From: Prevotella sp.
GTDB lineage: Bacteria; Bacteroidota; Bacteroidia; Bacteroidales; Bacteroidaceae
Direction: 5' to 3'
Assembly (NCBI GenBank): GCA_016291595.1
Contig: JAEEXN010000003.1
Coordinates: 1-35,307, forward strand
DNA: 35,307 nucleotides
This document shows, piece after piece, positions 15,350 through 22,667 of this stretch. Made by a program: the position numbers and the translations under genes. The notes beneath the pieces were generated by a model. The model was given only the letters and a program-made list of their open reading frames with translations, had not been told where the DNA came from and did not search any database. Numbering within the stretch: position 1 is the stretch's first letter; each line of letters begins with the position of its first letter.

Positions 15350-16922
15350 ATTTAGTCTCTTGTTCCTCTTGCATGTCGATGAATTGTTTCTTGCTGTCAT
15401 AGAATTCGTATTGCAAGAAAGCCATCTTTTGAGAGGAAATCACATGTACGCCAAGTCCGTATTTAATCTGCCATTTGCGTTTCAAACTGATAACGCCCTG
15501 ATTAATGTAGGCAGCTACGTAGGGGTGAACATGTAAATAAAACTTCTTGACTCCAATCTTGTTGACCAGATAATCAATTTTTCGTTCCAGCTGGTCGGTG
15601 AAAAGAATGCTCGATTTGATTTTTCCTTTTCCGAAGCATGTTGGACAAGTCTCTTCTACGTTGACATCCATGGCCGGTCGAACACGTTGACGGGTAATTT
15701 GCATCAATCCGAATTTGCTTAACGGCAGGATGTTATGTCTGGCCCGGTCCTTTTGCATGTTCTTACACATGCGCTCATAAAGAAGCTGTCTGTCTTCTGC
15801 CAGGTTCATGTCGATAAAGTCAACCACGATAATTCCACCCATATCTCTGAGGCGTAACTGCCGTGCCAGTTCGTCGGCGGCACCAAGATTCACGTCGAGA
15901 GCATTTGCCTCCTGTCCATTCTCTGAACGTGTGCGGTTTCCGCTGTTCACGTCTACCACGTGCAGGGCCTCTGTATGCTCTATGATGAGATAGGCACCGC
16001 GCTTGTAGTTGACAGTCTTACCGAAGCTAGACTTAATCTGCTTGGTGATGTTAAAGTTGTCAAAGATAGGCACATTACCTTTATACAGTTTGACGATGCC
16101 TGCCTTTTCAGGGGCAATCAGCGTAACATATTCTTTGACCTCTTGATAAACTTGCTCGTCGTTGACGTAAATGTTCTCGTAAGTGGGATTGAAGAGGTCG
16201 CGCAACAATGCGACAGCTCTGCTTGTCTCCTCAAATACAAGTTGAGGTCTTTCGGTCGTCTTCTGTACTTTGGTAATGGCATCCTCCCAACGCTTTAGCA
16301 GGACCTTAAGTTCTGTGTCGAGTTCGGCAACCCTTTTGCCTTCAGCCACAGTGCGGACAATCACACCGAAATTCTTAGGCTTGATGCTCTGAATGAGCTG
16401 CTTTAGTCGTGCGCGCTCCTCGCCACTTTTAATTTTAGAAGAAACAGAAACTTTATCATTAAATGGAACCAGTACCAAATAACGTCCCGCAAATGATAAC
16501 TCGCCTGTGAGGCGCGGGCCCTTGGTAGAGATGGGTTCCTTTACAATCTGAACCAGCACTTCCTGGTCTTTCTGCAGTGTGGTAGCGATTGTTCCGTCCT
16601 TTTTCAAGTCCGGCAGCCTTGAGGCTTTAGCGAAAGGATAAAGCTTTTTTCTGTCGCTCTGTACCTGTTTGAGGTACTTCTCATACGAATTGAATTGATT
16701 TCCTAAGTCAAGATAATGGAGAAAAGCGTCGCGTTCATGTCCTACGTTTACGAAACAGGCATTCAAACCTGGCATCAGTTTTCTGACTTTTGCCACATAG
16801 ATGTTTCCAACGGAGAAAGATGCTGAGCGGGGCTCAGTTTGATACTCTACCAGATTCTTGTCTTCCAGCAGTGCAATCGATATGTCTTTCTCGTGGACGT
16901 CAATTACTACTTCGCTGGTCAT
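15348..16922 (-). CDS. rng: Ribonuclease E/G family enzyme (RNase G)
   Basis: The 524-residue protein has an N-terminal S1 domain (about 35-125, SVGNIYVAKVRKLMPGLNACFVNVG). The RNase E/G catalytic core has metal ligands Asp324 (VVDVNSGN) and Asp368 (VVDFIDM). The zinc-link cysteines are Cys426 and Cys429 (CPTC). It is short like RNase G and lacks the long disordered tail of RNase E. It processes rRNA precursors and mRNA by endonucleolytic cleavage. It is the last of three minus-strand genes after HU and the COX24-like protein, and probably shares their promoter. The 34-nt gap to the preceding gene contains a hairpin. Confidence 0.94.
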   Translation of the reverse strand: MTSEVVIDVHEKDISIALLEDKNLVEYQTEPRSASFSVGNIYVAKVRKLMPGLNACFVNVGHERDAFLHYLDLGNQFNSYEKYLKQVQSDRKKLYPFAKASRLPDLKKDGTIATTLQKDQEVLVQIVKEPISTKGPRLTGELSFAGRYLVLVPFNDKVSVSSKIKSGEERARLKQLIQSIKPKNFGVIVRTVAEGKRVAELDTELKVLLKRWEDAITKVQKTTERPQLVFEETSRAVALLRDLFNPTYENIYVNDEQVYQEVKEYVTLIAPEKAGIVKLYKGNVPIFDNFNITKQIKSSFGKTVNYKRGAYLIIEHTEALHVVDVNSGNRTRSENGQEANALDVNLGAADELARQLRLRDMGGIIVVDFIDMNLAEDRQLLYERMCKNMQKDRARHNILPLSKFGLMQITRQRVRPAMDVNVEETCPTCFGKGKIKSSILFTDQLERKIDYLVNKIGVKKFYLHVHPYVAAYINQGVISLKRKWQIKYGLGVHVISSQKMAFLQYEFYDSKKQFIDMQEEQETK

Positions 16923-16945
16923 TTCCCATTGTCTTTAAAAGACTT

Positions 16946-16968
16946 AAGAGCAAGTCTTACTTGCTCTT
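16946..16968 (-). other. Hairpin between the COX24-like gene and rng
   Basis: AAGAGCAAG and CTTGCTCTT form a perfect 9-bp stem with a 5-nt loop that contains the stop codon of the COX24-like gene. Only a weak T stretch follows on the minus strand (AAGTCTTTTAAAG). It could act as a partial terminator or RNA-processing site that lowers rng expression relative to the genes before it. Confidence 0.6.
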
Positions 16969-17046
16969 ATGTCTGTTCTTTCTTAATCTCTTCTTACGCT
17001 TGTGAGTAGCCATCTTGTGGCCCTTTTTCTTTTTTCCGTTTGGCAT
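16957..17046 (-). CDS. 29-residue AURKAIP1/COX24-domain protein
   Basis: The start codon is at 17046-17044 and the stop at 16959-16957, giving a 29-residue, extremely basic protein. It starts MPNGKKKKGHKMATHKRKK and ends RKNRHKSK, with 16 Lys or Arg and 3 His. It matches the conserved mini-protein of Bacteroidetes assigned to the AURKAIP1/COX24 domain, related to the tiny ribosome-associated proteins of the mS38/bS22 group. It lies between hup and rng on the same strand. Ribosome association is inferred from the family; the coding call rests on the conserved motif and genomic position. Confidence 0.85.
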   Translation of the reverse strand: MPNGKKKKGHKMATHKRKKRLRKNRHKSK

Positions 17047-17085
17047 AGCCTTTAAAATTTAAGTGATTATTATGTTTGTAAATTT

Positions 17086-17367
17086 TTACTCTTCGCCTTT
17101 CATTTTCTCTACAAAGCTCTTGGCAGGCTTGAAGCTGGGGAAGTCGTGAGCCGCAATCGTTATCGTTGTGTTCTTCGAGATGTTACGGGCGGTCTTCTCT
17201 GCTCTGTGCTTGATGATGAAGCTGCCGAATCCGCGAAGATAAACATTCTCTTTCTCCATGAGGCTTCCCTTAATGCATTCCATGAATGCCTCTACAGTAG
17301 CTGAAACATCCTTTTTGGCAACACCTGTTGTCTCTGCTATCTGATTGATGATATCTGCTTTAGTCAT
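17086..17367 (-). CDS. hup: HU/IHF family DNA-binding protein
   Basis: The 93-residue protein has the HU fold: MTKADIINQIAETTGVAKKDV, the dimer helix, GFGSF near residue 47 and FKPAKSFVEK near the end. The arm region reads KTARNISKNTTITIAAHDFPSFKP, which has the RNPxT-like core altered to RNISKNT. It binds and bends DNA as a homo- or heterodimer in the nucleoid. It is the first gene of a probable hup-COX24-rng operon, with a -7 element about 45 nt upstream. Confidence 0.93.
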   Translation of the reverse strand: MTKADIINQIAETTGVAKKDVSATVEAFMECIKGSLMEKENVYLRGFGSFIIKHRAEKTARNISKNTTITIAAHDFPSFKPAKSFVEKMKGEE

Positions 17368-17412
17368 TGTTAAAAATGTATTTTATAATTATTCATGTTG
17401 ATTTTCGGACTG

Positions 17413-17420
17413 CAAAGATA
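17413..17420 (-). promoter_or_regulatory. -7 element of the hup promoter
   Basis: On the minus strand TATCTTTG matches the Bacteroidetes -7 consensus, 45 nt before the hup start codon. The -33 position holds TTC rather than TTG. Confidence 0.55.
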
Positions 17421-17463
17421 CGAGTTTTTAGCGTGATATGAAAATTTATTTGCGTTTTTTTGT

Positions 17464-17511
17464 AAAAAAGCAGTGAGAATTGTGGTAAAACTACCTAATT
17501 CTCACTGCTTT
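17464..17511 (-). terminator. Terminator of the tat/aldo-keto reductase operon
   Basis: AAAGCAGTGAGAATT (17467-17481) and its perfect complement (17497-17511) form a 15-bp stem around a loop that itself can pair (GGT/ACC). On the minus strand it is followed by a run of T. It lies 20 nt after the reductase stop codon. Confidence 0.9.
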
Positions 17512-17531
17512 ATGAGAAAAACGCCCTGATG

Positions 17532-18965
17532 TTAGGCTTCTTCCTCATCGTTTTCTTGTCCGAAAGTGCCTTGTTTGAGACTCTCGACAAACTGGTCTAT
17601 CTTCTCCAATTCCACAGGAATCCTTATTTTCTGCGGGCAATGAGGCTCGCATTGTCCGCACTGGATACAATGGCTTGCCTGTCGTAGTTTGGGAACACTC
17701 CTGTCGAGTCCGATAAGATACTGGCGGCGGTATTTCTCGAAGTTCTTGTCTTTCACATCGCGGGGCAGGGTGCCGTCGTTCTTACATTTATTATAATGTA
17801 CGAAGATACCAGGTATGTCGATGCCGTACGGACATGGCATGCAATAATTACAGTCGTTACAAGGAATGGTCGCGAATCCTGCAATGTCTTTGGCCACACC
17901 GTAAAGGAACTCATTCTCTTCCTCTGTTAGCGGCTTGAGCGGGCAGTACGAGAGTAGGTTGTCCTTCAAGTGCTCCATGTAAGTCATTCCGCTCAGTACG
18001 GTCAGCACGCCTTCGGGTGTTCCTGCATAGCGGAAAGCCCACGACGCAATTGATTTGCTGGCGTCACGTGTTTTCAGTTGTTTGGCAATGTACTGAGGAA
18101 GCTTAGCAAGTCGGCCGCCAAGCAGAGGCTCCATGATGACGGCAGGAATGCCTCGTTTCTGCAGTTCACCGTACAGGTACGATCCGTCTGTGTTTCTATC
18201 ATTCATCTCGTTGGCAAAGTTCCAGTCAAGATAGTTCATCTGTATCTGTACAAAGTCCCAATGGTATTTGTCGTTATTCTCCAACAGCCAGTCGAACACC
18301 TCTATATCGCCATGGTAAGAGAATCCCAAGTTCCTGATTTTACCGATCTTACGCTGTTCTAGCAGCCAATCGAGAATACCATTGTCGATGAAACGAGAAT
18401 TGAAACTGTCCATACCGCCTCCTCCGATAGAATGAAGGAGATAGTAGTCGATGTAGTCGACCTGAAGTTCTTTCAGCGAGTTGTAGAACATTCTCATGGA
18501 ACCTTCTCTCGTCTTCACACTATTGTCAAAGTTCGACATCTTGGTGGCAACGAAGTAACTCTCGCGGGGATGGCGGTGCAGGGCAATGCCGGTAGCACGC
18601 TCAGAAAGTCCCATACTGTATACGGGCGCGGTGTCGAAGTAGTTTACACCGTGCTCCATCGCATAATCAACCAACTTGTTTACCTGCTCCTGGTCGATGA
18701 CCTCCTTGCTTTCGCCATTGCTGTCCTTACCTGGTTTAGTAGGCAGGCGCATCATGCCGTAGCCAAGAATCGACACTTTGTCTTTCGTTGTTGGTGTCGT
18801 TCTGTAGGTCATCTTGCCCTTCTCGGGCTCTACTTGATTTTTGTATTCATCCTCCAAGGCCTTGTCAGTCGCAGGCTTGCATCCTGTCAGCGTTGCGGCC
18901 GTGGCCACTGTCCCAAGTCCGAACATTTTCAGGAACTTGCGTCGGGAAATATCTTTGTTTGCCAT
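17532..18965 (-). CDS. Tat-exported lipoprotein aldo/keto reductase with 4Fe-4S motifs
   Basis: The 477-residue protein starts with a twin-arginine signal (SRRKFLK, Arg8-Arg9) that ends in a lipobox, LTGC, with Cys29. It should therefore be folded in the cytoplasm, exported by Tat and anchored to a membrane. An aldo/keto reductase barrel follows, with the family tetrad Asp111, Tyr116, Lys142 and His178. A C-terminal ferredoxin-like region has two cysteine clusters, CNDCNYCMPC and CIQCGQCEPHC. Electrons may thus reach the active site from an Fe-S chain rather than NAD(P)H. It is the last gene of a minus-strand unit with tatA, tatC and the NapH-NapG-like protein, which fit as exporter and electron donor. 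The substrate is unknown. Confidence 0.88.
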   Translation of the reverse strand: MANKDISRRKFLKMFGLGTVATAATLTGCKPATDKALEDEYKNQVEPEKGKMTYRTTPTTKDKVSILGYGMMRLPTKPGKDSNGESKEVIDQEQVNKLVDYAMEHGVNYFDTAPVYSMGLSERATGIALHRHPRESYFVATKMSNFDNSVKTREGSMRMFYNSLKELQVDYIDYYLLHSIGGGGMDSFNSRFIDNGILDWLLEQRKIGKIRNLGFSYHGDIEVFDWLLENNDKYHWDFVQIQMNYLDWNFANEMNDRNTDGSYLYGELQKRGIPAVIMEPLLGGRLAKLPQYIAKQLKTRDASKSIASWAFRYAGTPEGVLTVLSGMTYMEHLKDNLLSYCPLKPLTEEENEFLYGVAKDIAGFATIPCNDCNYCMPCPYGIDIPGIFVHYNKCKNDGTLPRDVKDKNFEKYRRQYLIGLDRSVPKLRQASHCIQCGQCEPHCPQKIRIPVELEKIDQFVESLKQGTFGQENDEEEA

Positions 18966-18979
18966 AAATTACTCTTTAC

Positions 18980-19084
18980 TCTGTTTTTCTAAAGGGTTGC
19001 TCTGTGATTCTAGAGGGCTACTCTGTGATTCTAGAGGGCTACTCTGTGATTCTAGAGGGCTACTCTGTGATTCTAGAGGGCTAC
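18980..19084. repeat. 21-bp tandem repeat array in the redox operon
   Basis: Four near-identical 21-bp units, each beginning TCTGTGATTCTAGAGGG, start at 19001, 19022, 19043 and 19064. A degenerate fifth unit lies at 18980 and a trace follows at 19085. The array fills the 152-base gap between the NapH-NapG-like gene and the reductase gene. It lies directly upstream of the reductase start codon on the coding strand. The core TCTAGA is palindromic. The period is two helical turns, close to the 22-bp array at the left end of the window. Perfect inner copies suggest recent expansion or slippage. Confidence 0.95.
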
Positions 19085-19117
19085 TCGAGTTTCCAAACTG
19101 ATAACTCTAACTGCCTG

Positions 19118-20611
19118 TTAATTCTCCTTATGCACTTCATGTCCCTCGACATAGATAGCGGGGAATGGTCGGGCAGGGCAGAGGTACTCGCAGGCTCCAC
19201 AACCAATACATAGTTCCTCATTAACGGCTGGTACGAATGCGCTCTCCTCGTCGTCAGGATCAGAAGGAACCATCTCGATGGCTCCTGTGGGACAATGACG
19301 GGCACAGTTGCCACATTCAACTCCGTCTTTGAGCGGAATACAGTTCTTCTTTATCCATACAGCATGCCCGATCTGCGTTGACGATTTCACGTCTTTGCTG
19401 ATGGGCTTGATAGCTCCTGCAGGACAAACCTCAGAGCAGCGGGTACATTCAGGGCGGCAGTACCCTTGCTCATACGACATAACCGGCTGCATGATAGACA
19501 TCAGGTCGGTACCGGGGCGAAGCACGTCGTTGGGACACTGGGCCACACAAAGCTGGCAGCCAGTACAATGCTGGGCCATATTCTTGGCACTTATCGAGCC
19601 AGGAGGCGTAATAGGTGTCTGCCGCTTGGGCGCCACCTTGTCCTCAATCTTCGCCAGTCCGCCGTCGACCTTCATTTTCTCCTGCGCCATGGCTGCCGTC
19701 GTAACAAGGGCCGAACCGATTAGGAACGAGCGCTTGCCAGCGTCAACAGTCTGTTCTTTCTTTTCAGAATTTTCTGACTTGGTTGTCTCAATGGCCTTGC
19801 CCGTATACTTTAGGGCGCCAAACTTACAACTGCTGATGCAGTCGCCACAAACCACACAACGGCTATAGTCAATGCGGTGGTTCTTGTAGTCGATACAAGA
19901 GGCTTTACAATTCTTCGAGCACATGGAACAGTTGCGGCACTTCTCTTCGTCGAAGCGAACCTTGAAGACTGAGTTGCGGCTGGCTAGACTCAGGAACGTG
20001 CCAACTGGGCAAATTGTATTGCAATAAGTGCGGCCGTGCTTCCATGCAAGAATGAAAAGTAAAACGAGTGTTACTGCCGCAATAATCAGCGTGGGAAGGC
20101 TCTTCATCCATATGTCCGTGCTATAGAAAGCATAGCTGTCGAAGTGTTCGGCGATAGATGCCAGCACATTGTTGCCTGCTTTCCAGACAGGTTGGAAAAT
20201 CATCGTGGCAATTCTTCCGTATGCACTATAGGGGGCAAGCAGCTGAACAATCGAGCTGACACCTGCCACCAAAGCGACAATCATTACGCCGAGCATGGTG
20301 TAGCGTAGCCAGCTAATGGCCTTCGAGTAGCTGTAGCGGTTCTTCTTGCGCTTGTTGTGCAGCCATGCTATCACATCTTGAAACACTCCAAGCGGACAGA
20401 TGACCGAACAATAAATACGCCCGAAGATTTGAGTCAAAAGCACCAGCCCTACAATGACAGCCGCATTCAGAGCCAGCACGGCCGGCAGAAACTGAATCTT
20501 TGCCATCCATCCCAGCCAATGGTGCAGCGTTCCTGTGAAATCCAGGAATAATAGGGTTATGAGTACGAAAAACACAATGGCTAGTGTTGTCCTAATCTTT
20601 CTTAAGCTCAT
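19118..20611 (-). CDS. NapH-NapG-like fusion, membrane/periplasmic 4Fe-4S protein
   Basis: The 497-residue protein reads as two Nap proteins joined. Residues 1-270 resemble NapH: about four to five membrane segments, cytoplasmic-loop motifs CPLG (72-75) and CPVG (201-204), and two CxxCxxCxxxC clusters (225-262). Residues 292-309 (GKRSFLIGSALVTTAAMA) look like a Tat signal with one arginine replaced by lysine. The following region carries four more CxxCxxCxxxCP-type clusters (about 349-478), as in the periplasmic ferredoxin NapG. The likely role is to take electrons from menaquinol and pass them outward to the Tat-exported reductase encoded next. It overlaps tatC by 20 nt. No napA, napB or other nitrate reductase gene is present, so a nitrate role is not supported. 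Confidence 0.82.
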   Translation of the reverse strand: MSLRKIRTTLAIVFFVLITLLFLDFTGTLHHWLGWMAKIQFLPAVLALNAAVIVGLVLLTQIFGRIYCSVICPLGVFQDVIAWLHNKRKKNRYSYSKAISWLRYTMLGVMIVALVAGVSSIVQLLAPYSAYGRIATMIFQPVWKAGNNVLASIAEHFDSYAFYSTDIWMKSLPTLIIAAVTLVLLFILAWKHGRTYCNTICPVGTFLSLASRNSVFKVRFDEEKCRNCSMCSKNCKASCIDYKNHRIDYSRCVVCGDCISSCKFGALKYTGKAIETTKSENSEKKEQTVDAGKRSFLIGSALVTTAAMAQEKMKVDGGLAKIEDKVAPKRQTPITPPGSISAKNMAQHCTGCQLCVAQCPNDVLRPGTDLMSIMQPVMSYEQGYCRPECTRCSEVCPAGAIKPISKDVKSSTQIGHAVWIKKNCIPLKDGVECGNCARHCPTGAIEMVPSDPDDEESAFVPAVNEELCIGCGACEYLCPARPFPAIYVEGHEVHKEN

Positions 20612-21392
20612 GTTCTTGTATTTTGTTTTTAATAGTTATTCTCACAATGGCAATGCTTAGTTCATAAAGCAGCCAGATGGGTAGGGCGACAACAAACAGC
20701 GTGAAGGCGTCGGCAGTAGGAGTGATAATGGCAGCAACTATCAAAATGATAATGATAGCGTGACGGCGGTACTGGCTCATGAAACTGTCTGTTATCAAGC
20801 CCATTTTGGCCATCACCCAGCAAACGACGGGTAGCTCGAATACGATTCCCATCACAAGGCTCAACATGAGCAATGTGTCCATATACGACTGCAGGGTCAG
20901 CATATTAGCCACTTCCTCACTTACCTGGTATGTCCCGAGGAACCTGACGGTCAGAGGGAAGACGAGGAAGTAGTTCAGCAGCGTTCCGATGAGGAACATT
21001 AGATAAGCGCTCCCAACGATACGGCCAGCATAGCGGCGTTCGTTTTGATAGAGGGCGGGACTGACAAAACGGAAGAGTTCGTAGAGCAGATACGGTGAAG
21101 CCAGCAACAGACCAGCATAGACGGCCGTCTTCATGTGAATCATGAATTGCTCGGTCAGACCGGTGTTCATCAGATAAATGTCGAAAGGCTCAACGCCCAG
21201 CAGACGGTATGAGATGAAGTTGCTGTCTTTGGGCGCCAACACAATGTCGAATAGCGTCTCTTTCAGTCCGAACGCAGCTATTGCCAGTATAGCAATGGCT
21301 GTCAGCATGCGGATGATACAACTGCGCAACTCGTCCAGATGGTCCCAGAATGTTCCTATGGCTTGTCCGTTGTCCATCGGCTGGTTAGTCAT
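20592..21392 (-). CDS. tatC: Sec-independent translocase TatC
   Basis: The 266-residue protein has six membrane segments and the TatC hallmarks: FWDHLDELRSCI at the N-terminus, which binds the twin-arginine signal, the FxFVSPALYQNERRYAG stretch, and PVVCWVMAKMGLI. It forms the receptor core of the Tat translocon. It overlaps tatA by 4 nt (ATGA) and the NapH-NapG-like gene by 20 nt, so the three are translationally coupled. A Met six codons in (MDNGQ) is a possible alternative start. Confidence 0.95.
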   Translation of the reverse strand: MTNQPMDNGQAIGTFWDHLDELRSCIIRMLTAIAILAIAAFGLKETLFDIVLAPKDSNFISYRLLGVEPFDIYLMNTGLTEQFMIHMKTAVYAGLLLASPYLLYELFRFVSPALYQNERRYAGRIVGSAYLMFLIGTLLNYFLVFPLTVRFLGTYQVSEEVANMLTLQSYMDTLLMLSLVMGIVFELPVVCWVMAKMGLITDSFMSQYRRHAIIIILIVAAIITPTADAFTLFVVALPIWLLYELSIAIVRITIKNKIQEHELKKD

Positions 21393-21577
21393 TCCTTCTG
21401 ACCCTCTTTCCTCTTCTCCGTTTTATCGTCGTTGAGCGTGTCCTCAATTCCGTTGACACCCTCCTTGAAACTCTTCACGCCTTTGCCCAAGCCTTTCATT
21501 AGCTCAGGAATCTTCTTGCCGCCAAAGAGCAGCAGGATGATAAGCGCGATGATGATAATCTCTTGTGTACCTAGCAT
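21389..21577 (-). CDS. tatA: Twin-arginine translocase subunit TatA
   Basis: The 62-residue protein has one N-terminal membrane helix ending in FGGKKIPELMKGLGKG, the TatA/E motif, and an amphipathic helix followed by a charged tail. It forms the Tat pore with TatC. No tatB gene is present in the cluster, so this is a minimal TatAC system in which TatA probably also does the TatB job. It is the first gene of the operon, with a good promoter about 30 nt upstream. Confidence 0.95.
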   Translation of the reverse strand: MLGTQEIIIIALIILLLFGGKKIPELMKGLGKGVKSFKEGVNGIEDTLNDDKTEKRKEGQKE

Positions 21578-21603
21578 AGGATAGTTTTTATTGAATTCGC
21601 AGA

Positions 21604-21633
21604 CAAAGATAATGTTTTTCTTTGGGATTTCAA
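21604..21633 (-). promoter_or_regulatory. Promoter of the tatA-tatC-redox operon
   Basis: On the minus strand TTG (21633-21631), a 19-bp spacer and TATCTTTG (21611-21604) match the Bacteroidetes consensus exactly, about 26 nt before the tatA start codon. Confidence 0.85.
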
Positions 21634-21653
21634 AGCATGCGGTAAAGTTTTAT

Positions 21654-22667
21654 TTATTTGGCATACATCTTTTCCAATAATATTTCCACCAAGCGTGGAA
21701 TTCCATATTGTTGGATATCCTTTTCGTCAATCCAAATGTATGTTTCGGGTAGTATGGGTTTTTTGCTTGCTTCGACGAGAAAACTGTCGGCAGTCAGTAT
21801 GCGGTGCGTCAGCACATGCTTCACTCCAATGGCTATAACTGACAGCTTACAATCGGGTGTCAGCCAGTCAGGATTTCCTTCGCCTTCCATCACGAAAGGC
21901 TCCCACAATCCCTGCCAGATGTCACCTGCTTCGCGACGGTGGATGGCTGTCTTACCATTCCATCTAATAAAATAGTATTTTAGATGCCGTTTCTTTATTT
22001 TCAGGTTCTTTAGTTTTACGGGCAGCTCGTTCGTTCGGCCAGTCCTGAATGCTTCGCACGTTTCTGTTAACGGGCAATTACTGCATTTCGGCGATAGGGG
22101 CGTGCATTGGACGGCTCCGAAATCCATCATGCCCTGATTGTATGCAGATGCTTCTTTCAGGGGGAGTAATTCTTCTGCTAGGGCGGTGAATAGCTTCTTT
22201 CCCTCGGTAGTGTTGATGGGCGTGTCGATGCCAAAATGACGGGCCAGCACTCGATAAACGTTCCCGTCCACCACGGCCGCAGGCAGATTGAAGGCGATGG
22301 AGCCGATGGCGGCAGCCGTGTAGTCGCCTACACCCTTCAGCTGCTTAATTTCTTCAATGGTATTAGGAAAGTGGCCAGCCTGTACAATTTGCTGGGCAGC
22401 CGCATGTAGATTTCTTGCCCTCGAGTAGTAGCCGAGTCCCTGCCATTCGCGCAGAACCTCATCCTCAGTGGCTGTTGCCAAAGCCTCCACATTGGGCCAC
22501 CGGCTCATGAACCGCTCCCAGTAAGCACGTCCCTGTTGGATACGCGTCTGCTGCAAGATGATCTCGCTGAGCCATATGGCGTAGGGGTCTTTCGTTTCCC
22601 GCCACGGAAGGTATCTTCCGTTCTCGGCGAACCATTTCAGAATTGTTGTCGTAAAGCTGCTCAACAT
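21654..22667 (-). CDS. mutY: A/G-specific adenine glycosylase MutY
   Basis: The 337-residue protein has the helix-hairpin-helix motif LKGVGDYTAAAIGSIAF, catalytic Glu35 (LSEIILQQTR) and Asp134 (VVDGNVYRVL). The 4Fe-4S cluster ligands are Cys188, Cys195, Cys198 and Cys204 with the C-x6-C-x2-C-x5-C spacing. A C-terminal MutT-like domain recognises 8-oxoG. It removes adenine opposite 8-oxoguanine. It starts 7 nt inside the end of the fucosidase gene on the same strand and has no separate promoter that I can see, an unusual partnership. Confidence 0.95.
   Translation of the reverse strand: MLSSFTTTILKWFAENGRYLPWRETKDPYAIWLSEIILQQTRIQQGRAYWERFMSRWPNVEALATATEDEVLREWQGLGYYSRARNLHAAAQQIVQAGHFPNTIEEIKQLKGVGDYTAAAIGSIAFNLPAAVVDGNVYRVLARHFGIDTPINTTEGKKLFTALAEELLPLKEASAYNQGMMDFGAVQCTPLSPKCSNCPLTETCEAFRTGRTNELPVKLKNLKIKKRHLKYYFIRWNGKTAIHRREAGDIWQGLWEPFVMEGEGNPDWLTPDCKLSVIAIGVKHVLTHRILTADSFLVEASKKPILPETYIWIDEKDIQQYGIPRLVEILLEKMYAK

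Noticed and set aside
18841..19101. Open frame with a repeated peptide across the 21-bp array
   Set aside because: The repeat unit is a multiple of three, which keeps any frame open; the frame also runs antisense into the reductase gene. It is a by-product of the tandem DNA repeat.
19118..20611. Nitrate reductase (Nap) component
   Set aside because: The protein resembles NapH and NapG, but no napA, napB or molybdenum cofactor gene is in the window; the likely partner is the adjacent Tat-exported aldo/keto reductase.
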